Positions 6,823 to 12,947 of a stretch of DNA of 12,947 bases are shown here, in pieces. Position numbers and translations under genes: made by a program. Under the pieces are notes generated by a model, which saw nothing but the letters and a program-made list of their open reading frames with translations, was not told the origin of the DNA and did no database searches. The DNA is from an uncultured Cytophagaceae bacterium (lineage in GTDB: Bacteria > Bacteroidota > Bacteroidia > Cytophagales > Spirosomataceae): NCBI GenBank assembly GCA_903837305.1, contig CAILUB010000034.1, positions 1-12,947 of the forward strand. The letters run 5' to 3'. How positions within the stretch are numbered: position 1 is the stretch's first letter; every line of letters begins with the position of its first letter.

Positions 6823-8162
6823 CGTTTCTTATACCATTCTTGAAAACTTTCTTTAGGGGCCACTGGCATCTCCCGTTGCTTGTACCAAGGGTTTAATCGT
6901 GTATTTAACAAGTGGGAGAAGCGTCGCAGAAGCGATCCTCCTACTCGGTATATCACCGGGTTTGCTAATGTGAATGCCATTAATTTCATTCCAATCGTTT
7001 TTCCTGCCGGTGCTAATCCCGCCTCCATTAAATCCTGCCGCCAAAACCACAATTGCTCATGGATATTGATTTTCACTGGACAAACGTTCGAACAAGAACC
7101 ACACAGCGTGCTTGCAAAAGGTAAATCGGCATTGGCTTTTTTATCAATATTGGGCGCTAAAATAGATCCGATAGGTCCTGCAACCGGTTGGTGATAACTA
7201 TGTCCGCCACTCCTACGATACACCGGACAGGTATTAAAACAAGCCGCGCAGCGGATACATTTTAATGAATTCTTGTATTTCGGATCGGCGAGCTGACGCG
7301 TACGACCGTTGTCTAATAATACGATGTGCATCTCTTGCCCTTCGCGTGGTTTGTGAAAGTGCGATGAATAGGTCGTGATTAATTGTCCTGTAGCACTTCT
7401 CGCAAGTAAACGCAAAAACACCGCTAAATCGGCTCGTTTAGGTATAATCTTTTCGATACCCGTACAAGCAATGTGTACTTTAGCTAAATGTGCGCCCATG
7501 TCCGCATTCCCCTCATTCGTGCAAACTACAAATTCGCCCGTTTCTGCTACCGCAAAATTCACTCCAGTAATGGCTACTTCAGAGGCCAAGAAATGACCTC
7601 TTAAGTGTTGGCGCGCCGCCTCCGTTAAAAACTGTGGATCCTTATTTCCTTTTGGCGTTCCTAAATGTTGGTGAAAGGTTTCCCCCACATCCTCCTTCTT
7701 CAAGTGAATCGCGGGCAATACAATATGGCTAGGTGCTTCGTTTCTAAACTGAACAATGCGTTCCCCTAAATCGGTATCGACGACTTCGATGCCTTTGGAT
7801 GCCAAATAATCATTTAAATGGCATTCCTCAGTCAACATGGATTTACTTTTGACAATCGTTTTTGATCCTTGTGCGGCTATAATACCATGTACAATCGCAT
7901 TGTGTTCCGCGGCATCAGCGGCCCAATGGACATGAATTCCGTTAGCTATCGCTTTGGACTCAAAAGCTTGTAAATATTCACCTAGATTCGCTAAGGTATG
8001 GTCCTTGATTTGTGAGGCATGTTCACGCATAGCCTCCCATTCAGGTAAAACCTTGGAGGCCTTATCCCGCTTTGCACGCACAAACCACAAGGTTTCATCA
8101 TGCCAATCGGTTCGCTCAGCATCTGCAATGAAATTCTCCGAAGCTTCTGAGTGACTAAGCAT
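6819..8162 (-). CDS. lutB: LutB, iron-sulfur subunit of the L-lactate oxidation complex
   Basis: The 447-residue cytoplasmic protein belongs to the LutB/LldF family: an N-terminal LUD domain (about 60-290) joined to a ferredoxin-like domain with two 4Fe-4S clusters. The N-terminal part has the family signature VAETGEFVVCTNEGNADMG near 205-223. The cluster ligands are Cys302, 305, 308 and 312 (CIRCAACFNTCP) and Cys354, 357 and 361 (CGSCSNVCP); a fourth ligand for the second cluster would come from one of the first group. GPIGSILAP at 329-337, between the sets, is typical. Length is close to Bacillus LutB (about 470). Its start overlaps the end of lutA by 8 bases and its stop overlaps lutC by 4, so all three subunits are probably made in step. 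LutB should pass electrons from lactate towards an acceptor not known from this window. Confidence 0.95.
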   Translation of the reverse strand: MLSHSEASENFIADAERTDWHDETLWFVRAKRDKASKVLPEWEAMREHASQIKDHTLANLGEYLQAFESKAIANGIHVHWAADAAEHNAIVHGIIAAQGSKTIVKSKSMLTEECHLNDYLASKGIEVVDTDLGERIVQFRNEAPSHIVLPAIHLKKEDVGETFHQHLGTPKGNKDPQFLTEAARQHLRGHFLASEVAITGVNFAVAETGEFVVCTNEGNADMGAHLAKVHIACTGIEKIIPKRADLAVFLRLLARSATGQLITTYSSHFHKPREGQEMHIVLLDNGRTRQLADPKYKNSLKCIRCAACFNTCPVYRRSGGHSYHQPVAGPIGSILAPNIDKKANADLPFASTLCGSCSNVCPVKINIHEQLWFWRQDLMEAGLAPAGKTIGMKLMAFTLANPVIYRVGGSLLRRFSHLLNTRLNPWYKQREMPVAPKESFQEWYKKR

Positions 8163-8868
8163 GATTCAATATTTCTACGATGTGTTTTACTTGAACTTTA
8201 GATCCCTGACGTCGCAGAATTCCTTCCATATGCATCAAACACGAGGTATCTGCTCCAGTAATATATTCCACGTCATTCGCATCGTGTTCTTTGATACGGT
8301 CCTGACCCATCTTAACCGAAACGGCTTCTTCCGTCACACAGAAGGTACCGCCAAAACCGCAACATTCATCCTCCCGCGCAGGCATTACGACTTCGACACC
8401 ATTCACAAGGGAGAGTAAATCTTGTAATTTCGAAAAAGGCTTTTCGTTGCGCTCCGACATAGAGCTTAAATGCAAGCCGCGCTGTCCGTGGCAACTTTGG
8501 TGCAATCCGACACGATGTGGAAATTTCGCAGATAAAGTCGTTATGCGAAGTACGTCCGTCAAAAACTCACAAATCTCATAAACCGAATTCCGAATTTTTT
8601 CCGATGGATGATGTTCCTTCAAGTGCAATACGCAAGAGCCTGACGGTCCTACGATGTAATCAAAACCTTCAAAATTATGGGTAAAATTCGCGTCGCAACC
8701 TACCGTTGATGAGGCAAAGCCCGAATTGGCCATGGGTTGGCCACAACAGGTTTGATCTGTAGGAACGACCACTTCGCAGCCCAGCTTCTCCAACAATTCC
8801 AAACTCGCCACCGCAACCTGAGGATAGAATTGGTCAATGTAACAGGGAACAAACAGGGCAACGCGCAT
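8155..8868 (-). CDS. lutA: LutA, CCG-domain subunit of the L-lactate oxidation complex
   Basis: The 237-residue protein is the LutA/LldE subunit, built from two cysteine-rich CCG domains like those of HdrB and GlpC. The first has Cys9 and TCCGQPMANSG (40-50, CCG at 41-43) with Cys58 and Cys79. The second has SCHGQRGLH (125-133, Cys126) and ECCGFGGTFC (168-177, CCG at 169-171) with Cys210. These cysteines are expected to bind an iron-sulfur centre at or near the catalytic site. Length matches Bacillus LutA (about 238). The start lies 1 nt after the kinase stop (TAG-G-ATG), so the lactate genes are fused directly onto the rhamnose genes with no room for a separate promoter between them. This context suggests lactate made from rhamnose as a main substrate. 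Glycolate oxidase subunit GlcF has related domains but is longer and lacks LutB/LutC partners. Confidence 0.95.
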   Translation of the reverse strand: MRVALFVPCYIDQFYPQVAVASLELLEKLGCEVVVPTDQTCCGQPMANSGFASSTVGCDANFTHNFEGFDYIVGPSGSCVLHLKEHHPSEKIRNSVYEICEFLTDVLRITTLSAKFPHRVGLHQSCHGQRGLHLSSMSERNEKPFSKLQDLLSLVNGVEVVMPAREDECCGFGGTFCVTEEAVSVKMGQDRIKEHDANDVEYITGADTSCLMHMEGILRRQGSKVQVKHIVEILNHA

Positions 8869-8869
8869 C

Positions 8870-10153
8870 CTAATATCGTTTCAATTGAATTAAATTCTTG
8901 GGGGTTTCTCCCTCATAAACTAGTAAAGCCGCACCTAAAGCGCTGGCTTGTGCGACCTCTGCGGCATACACTTCTATTTCTGGAAAGGCCCGTGCTAACA
9001 AACGCATGTACCATTCATTTTTACTAAAACCGCCATCGACAAGCAATTGTTTGACCGGTGCATCTTTCAATAGCAAGTTCAAACTAAAGATTTGTTGACC
9101 TACCAAATCTACCATGAATTGGTCATAAGCCGAAGCTAAATCTGGAAAATCATTCAAATCCCGTGAGGCGAATGCACATTCGAAAACGGAGGATGCTCTA
9201 GGATTCAATTCATAGACCCCGTCTGAAAATTTCAAATCCTTGAACGAACCACCGAAATGCTTCTCCATCCTCGCAACCTGCTCTTCGTGAAAATGTCCTC
9301 CAAATAATCGAGAGGCTTTAACGGGTTTGCCGTTTGGTTGTAAAAAACATAATACGTCATTCGCTAATTCAGTTGAAGTCAAAGGAGATCCGTTGAAAGG
9401 ATGCATCGCAATGCACCAGGTGCCGGTTGATAAAAGCACAAAATCGGCTGATATGCTGCGCAAATAAGGGACTAATGCCGCCGATGAATCATGCAATCCG
9501 AGACCGTATTTTATTCCATCAATTTCTAGGCTAGCCGCACTAGATATCGGAGCTAATTTATCCTCAATAAATGAGACCCAAGCATGGTATTGACCCTTGT
9601 CGAAATCCCATAATGCCGTATGACAGCCAATGGACGTAATCTCAGATAAAAACTTACCCGTAAACAGGGAAGCAAGGTAATTAGGGAAATGTAAAGCTGT
9701 GAAAACCTCTGGCCAAAAAGGCTTGAAAGTCGAACCATAAACCTGCAATCCCGAATTTAAATTCCCTAAAATGGGCGATGCCGTTTTGCGGGCAAATTCT
9801 TCTTCACCCCCGAAATCCGAATAGGGAAATGGTGAGCTAACAGGTTTTAAATAATTATACAAAGGCGCAACAGGCTCTCCCGTGCGATCCACATACACAA
9901 ACGATGCGCCATAAGCGGAGAAATTCAAACCAATTAGTTCGAATTCGGGCATTTGGCAGAGCTCGGTGAAAGTGGATACAATCCATTGCTGCAAAGCAGA
10001 AAGATCCTCGCAAGCAAAACCATCCTCATCCGCAATCTCAGTAAAGTTTTGCTGCTTCTCGAAAACAATCTGAAACGCCGTATTCCACAGAAAAACCTTT
10101 TTATTGGTCTTCCCAATGTCAAATACCGCGATGACAGGTGTTCTCAAACTCAT
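8870..10153 (-). CDS. rhaB: FGGY-family sugar kinase, probable L-rhamnulokinase
   Basis: The 427-residue cytoplasmic enzyme is an FGGY-type sugar kinase, expected to phosphorylate L-rhamnulose at C1 with ATP. The N-terminal phosphate loop is FDIGKTNKK at 11-19. The probable catalytic base is Asp222 in GLHDSSAAL (219-227). STGTW at 242-246, DGGFSKN at 373-379 and the helix ALGAAL at 405-410 form the second ATP-binding lobe. At 427 residues it is shorter than E. coli RhaB (about 489), but all core motifs are present. Substrate choice rests on its position 1 nt after rhaI and in the same run as rhaEW; sequence alone would not exclude another ketose such as fuculose or xylulose. The C-terminal end is 1 nt from lutA. 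Confidence 0.88.
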   Translation of the reverse strand: MSLRTPVIAVFDIGKTNKKVFLWNTAFQIVFEKQQNFTEIADEDGFACEDLSALQQWIVSTFTELCQMPEFELIGLNFSAYGASFVYVDRTGEPVAPLYNYLKPVSSPFPYSDFGGEEEFARKTASPILGNLNSGLQVYGSTFKPFWPEVFTALHFPNYLASLFTGKFLSEITSIGCHTALWDFDKGQYHAWVSFIEDKLAPISSAASLEIDGIKYGLGLHDSSAALVPYLRSISADFVLLSTGTWCIAMHPFNGSPLTSTELANDVLCFLQPNGKPVKASRLFGGHFHEEQVARMEKHFGGSFKDLKFSDGVYELNPRASSVFECAFASRDLNDFPDLASAYDQFMVDLVGQQIFSLNLLLKDAPVKQLLVDGGFSKNEWYMRLLARAFPEIEVYAAEVAQASALGAALLVYEGETPKNLIQLKRY

Positions 10154-10154
10154 A

Positions 10155-11417
10155 TTACAATCCCGTCGCTACCGTTTTCGCACCACGTGCCTTGATTAAT
10201 TGATCACGCATTTTCTCCTCACGGAACAAAGCAATTGGATCCAAAGCTCCGCCTAATTCCAATCGTGCTTGCGCCACTAAAGCGCGTACATCGGTGCGGA
10301 ATACGGCTTGTAATATCTCCTGACAACGCACCACATCATTCGCTTCACGGGCTTCCTCTAACGCTTTTCGATCAACCAATAAAGCCTGTGCATAGGCGAT
10401 TTGAATTGCCTCCACCGATTGCAATAAATCTTCTAACGGGTCTTTTACGTTGTGTGAAGCATCAATCATCCAACCTACATCTTTCGCATGATTCATTGCC
10501 TTCGCATCCATTCCGTCAACCAATTCATTGAAAATCAAGAACAACTGGTATGGTTTGATCGAGCCGGCTGTCAAATCATCATCGCCGTATTTCGAGTCGT
10601 TAAAGTGGAAACCACCTAATTTCCCTTCCATCAAAAGAATCGAAACGATTTGCTCGATGTTCGCATTGGGTAAATGATGCCCTAAGTCCACCAAGGTTTT
10701 CGCTTGTGGGCCTAATTTATTCACCATCGAATATGACGCACCCCAGTCACCCACGGTGGTCGAATAGAAGTTCGGCTCGTAGGCTTTGTATTCCAAATAC
10801 AAAGACCAATCGGCTGGCAAAGCTGCATAAATCTCCCGCAAACTATCCACCGTGCGCTCATAAGCGTGACGGAAATTCAGCTGACCTGGAAAACAAGAAC
10901 CATCTGACAACCAAACGGTTAAGGCTTTTGAGCCGAGCGAAACACCGTGCTTAATTACCTCAATATTATGATTAATCGCCTGTTTCCGAGTGGCCGCAGA
11001 AACATGTTGCAAAGATCCGAACTTATACGAGTGCGTTTGATTTGCTTGATCTTGAAAGGTATTCGAGTTCACCGCGTCGAAGGCTAAACCGTGTTGTGCA
11101 GCTAGCAAACGAATCGCCGCGGGATCCGTAGGAATATCCCATGGGATATGCAAGGAGATCGCACCAGAGGATTGATTTAACGCATGTAGCAAACCGACAT
11201 CGGCAATTTTTTCTTCCAAATTACGGGGTTCGCCTCCGCCGGAGAACCGGCCAAAACGCGTTCCTCCCGTACCTAGGGCCCAGGATGGAATAGCTATTTG
11301 GAAATCTTTTAATTTCTGTAAAATGCCTGCGGGTAAATTTACCTCGGATTTCAAGAAATCTAGGCGGCGGTTGTGCCCCGCCAATAAAGCATCATTATGG
11401 TTCGAAATGTTCATCAT
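10155..11417 (-). CDS. rhaI: L-rhamnose isomerase, Pseudomonas stutzeri type
   Basis: The 420-residue (beta/alpha)8 isomerase converts L-rhamnose to L-rhamnulose using divalent metal ions in the cytoplasm. It belongs to the RhaI type known from Pseudomonas stutzeri, not E. coli RhaA. Likely metal ligands are Glu209 (LEYKAYEP), Asp244 (VDLGHH), His271 (GFHFND) and Asp319 (MIDASHN); Lys211 and His247 fit the catalytic positions of the P. stutzeri enzyme, where the same residues sit about ten positions later as I recall them. WLSDGSCFPGQ at 169-179 is another family signature. Two adjacent ATG codons (11417 and 11414) could start it; either lies within 4 nt of the rhaEW stop. P. stutzeri RhaI has broad sugar specificity, so other aldoses may also be substrates. 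The flanking aldolase and kinase make rhamnose the most likely natural one. Confidence 0.93.
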   Translation of the reverse strand: MMNISNHNDALLAGHNRRLDFLKSEVNLPAGILQKLKDFQIAIPSWALGTGGTRFGRFSGGGEPRNLEEKIADVGLLHALNQSSGAISLHIPWDIPTDPAAIRLLAAQHGLAFDAVNSNTFQDQANQTHSYKFGSLQHVSAATRKQAINHNIEVIKHGVSLGSKALTVWLSDGSCFPGQLNFRHAYERTVDSLREIYAALPADWSLYLEYKAYEPNFYSTTVGDWGASYSMVNKLGPQAKTLVDLGHHLPNANIEQIVSILLMEGKLGGFHFNDSKYGDDDLTAGSIKPYQLFLIFNELVDGMDAKAMNHAKDVGWMIDASHNVKDPLEDLLQSVEAIQIAYAQALLVDRKALEEAREANDVVRCQEILQAVFRTDVRALVAQARLELGGALDPIALFREEKMRDQLIKARGAKTVATGL

Positions 11418-11418
11418 G

Positions 11419-12947
11419 CTATCTTAAAAATCCTGCGGCAACACCGCCATCCACGTTCAAGGCATTTCCGGTTGACTTTTTCAACAAGCCTCCCACGAAT
11501 GCAAAACACGCATTGGCTATATCGTCCGGTAAAATAGATTCATTTAATAGGGTTCTTTTCGCGTAATACGCTGGCAATTCAGCGACGGTAATTCCATAGG
11601 CTTTAGCGCGACCTTCAGCCCAACCGCCTGCCCAAATATTGGAATCAGCAATTACCGCATCAGGATTAACCGTGTTCACGCGAATGTGATCCGGTCCTAA
11701 TTCGGCAGCTAATAAACGTGTCATGTGTGCCTGAGCTGCTTTCGCTGAACCATAACCTACGTTATTCGGACCTGCCACGAAGGCATTTTTAGAAACAATG
11801 TTCACGATATCGCCACCTAATCCTTGCTTGCGCATCACGGCAATTGCCGCTTGCGAAACTAAATATTGCCCTTTCACTAAGATGTCATATAATTTGTCCC
11901 AGTCGGCCTGCGTATGTTCTAGGATTCCTTTGGAAATAGAGATACCCGCATTGTTCACAATCAAATCAACCCCACCGAAATCCAAGCAAGCTTGCTTCAT
12001 CGCTGCTTCGATCGATTCTTGATTGGTCACATCGGCAACCACTGTCGAAACGACGTCCTTACCGAATAAACCAATAAACTCGGCTTTCGCCTCCGCTAAA
12101 CGGTCTGCATTCACATCATTTAGAATCACGCAGGCGCCTTCTTGAGCCATCTTTTTGGCAATCGCCTTACCGATCCCACCTCCGGATCCTGTGACAAACG
12201 CCACACGTCCTGACAAAGCTTTTGGCTTCGGCATGCGTTGAAGTTTTGCTTCTTCCAGTAACCAATATTCAATATCAAAAGCCTCTTGACGAGGTAAGGA
12301 CGTGTAGGAAGAAATAGCCTCCGCCCCACGCATGACATTGATGGCATTCGTATAAAATTCAGAGGCCACGCGGGCGGTTTGCTTGTCTTTAGCAAACGTA
12401 AACATCCCCACACCCGGGTATAAAATCACCACGGGATTCGGATCACGCATGGCTGGAGAATTCGCGTGCTTGCAAGAATCATAATAAGCTCCATACATCT
12501 GACGGTAATCGGCAAACAAGGGAGTCAAAGCCTCTACTGAAACATCCGATCCTAGTACCAATGGTGAAATTTTCGTTCTCAAGAAGTGATCTGGGCAAGA
12601 GGTTCCTAGAGGAGCTAAACGGCCTAAATCATTCGAATTAATGAATTGCAACACGCGTTCGTCATCCGAGAAATGACCAACCATTTGCACATGAGAGGAA
12701 CAGAAACCGCGCAAAACGGGTGCCAGGGAAGCTGCCTTAGTAATGCGCTCCTCTGGAGAAAAGGATGACATACGAGCTCCTCCAAAAACGTTCGCAGTTT
12801 TCGATTCAATGTATTCCGCACATTTTTCGATGACTTCTAATGTATTCAGGTAACATTCGTAGGATGTATCGCCCCACGTAAATAATCCATGTGAACCTAA
12901 CATAATGCCACGCAATTGGACACCACGTGCGGCTGCCTCGTCTAAAC
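11419..12947 (-). CDS. rhaEW: Bifunctional rhamnulose-1-phosphate aldolase/short-chain dehydrogenase, 5' end beyond the window
   Basis: The frame is open to the right edge (508 codons visible; the family is about 700), so the N-terminal aldolase part is missing. Numbering is from the TTG codon at 12915, which is internal. The aldolase end shows GSHGLFTWGD (7-16), typical of class II aldolases; residues 40-230 continue that domain. From 236 a short-chain dehydrogenase begins: TGSGGGIG (242-249), Asp267 at the end of strand 2 (favours NAD), NNAG (321-324), Ser375 and Tyr388-x-x-x-Lys392. The aldolase should split rhamnulose-1-phosphate into DHAP and L-lactaldehyde; the dehydrogenase is known in the RhaEW family (Bacillus YuxG, Chloroflexus) to oxidise lactaldehyde to L-lactate. 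The start and promoter lie beyond the edge. The stop is 1 nt before rhaI (TAG-C-ATG). Confidence 0.93.
   Translation of the reverse strand, partial: LDEAAARGVQLRGIMLGSHGLFTWGDTSYECYLNTLEVIEKCAEYIESKTANVFGGARMSSFSPEERITKAASLAPVLRGFCSSHVQMVGHFSDDERVLQFINSNDLGRLAPLGTSCPDHFLRTKISPLVLGSDVSVEALTPLFADYRQMYGAYYDSCKHANSPAMRDPNPVVILYPGVGMFTFAKDKQTARVASEFYTNAINVMRGAEAISSYTSLPRQEAFDIEYWLLEEAKLQRMPKPKALSGRVAFVTGSGGGIGKAIAKKMAQEGACVILNDVNADRLAEAKAEFIGLFGKDVVSTVVADVTNQESIEAAMKQACLDFGGVDLIVNNAGISISKGILEHTQADWDKLYDILVKGQYLVSQAAIAVMRKQGLGGDIVNIVSKNAFVAGPNNVGYGSAKAAQAHMTRLLAAELGPDHIRVNTVNPDAVIADSNIWAGGWAEGRAKAYGITVAELPAYYAKRTLLNESILPDDIANACFAFVGGLLKKSTGNALNVDGGVAAGFLR

Noticed and set aside
8155..8868. LutA as a glycolate oxidase GlcF-like or heterodisulfide reductase subunit.
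   Set aside because: The short two-CCG layout, and lutB and lutC directly following with overlaps, identify the Lut complex.
11134..11149. Perfect 16-bp palindrome ATATCCCATGGGATAT inside rhaI, possible operator.
   Set aside because: It encodes the IPWDIP stretch of the isomerase in a conserved-looking region and lies far from any start. A 16-bp palindrome by chance is not rare in about 13 kb.
11419..12915. Reading the aldolase/dehydrogenase gene as complete with a TTG start at 12915.
   Set aside because: The frame stays open to the window edge, the residues upstream (LDEAAARGVQ) continue the aldolase domain, and the family is about 700 residues long. The TTG is an internal Leu codon.

Overview
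All eleven genes in this window lie on the minus strand, in a very compact layout. No gap between genes exceeds about 31 bases, and no plus-strand gene is credible. The style suggests a free-living Bacteroidota (Cytophagales-like; a guess from style, not a search): moderately AT-rich DNA, few Shine-Dalgarno sites, one clear TTTG/TAnnTTTG promoter of the Bacteroidota type, Tat-exported Gfo/Idh/MocA oxidoreductases, and hydrophobic Phe-rich signal peptides. No RNA gene, CRISPR array, insertion sequence or phage gene was seen.

Right half (12947 down to 6325), in transcription order: a bifunctional rhamnulose-1-phosphate aldolase/short-chain dehydrogenase (rhaEW; its N-terminus lies beyond the right edge), a Pseudomonas-type L-rhamnose isomerase (rhaI), an FGGY sugar kinase (probable rhamnulokinase), then lutA, lutB and lutC. 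Gaps are 1 nt or the genes overlap, so this looks like one transcript. Together the products would take L-rhamnose to L-rhamnulose, L-rhamnulose-1-phosphate, DHAP plus L-lactaldehyde, L-lactate and finally pyruvate. The lactate oxidase is thus built into the rhamnose operon. No transporter, mutarotase or regulator is visible; the promoter must lie beyond the right edge.

Junction (about 6312-6349): the end of lutC carries a GC-rich dyad. It sits between the -33 and -7 elements of a good Bacteroidota promoter that would drive the next group.

Left-centre (6305 down to 2343): a secreted glucosaminidase, a membrane-anchored SGNH hydrolase, an MBOAT O-acyltransferase (AlgI/PatA type) and a secreted SGNH hydrolase with a GDSH motif and a large insertion, as in Ape1-type peptidoglycan O-acetylesterases. 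The last three overlap one another. This reads as a cell-envelope glycan O-acetylation/de-O-acetylation cassette linked to a peptidoglycan hydrolase. Peptidoglycan as the target is an inference.

Left end (2311 down to 1): a Tat-exported Gfo/Idh/MocA oxidoreductase and, 1 nt downstream, an exported all-alpha, repeat-like protein cut by the left edge. This pair may form a separate periplasmic sugar-processing unit.
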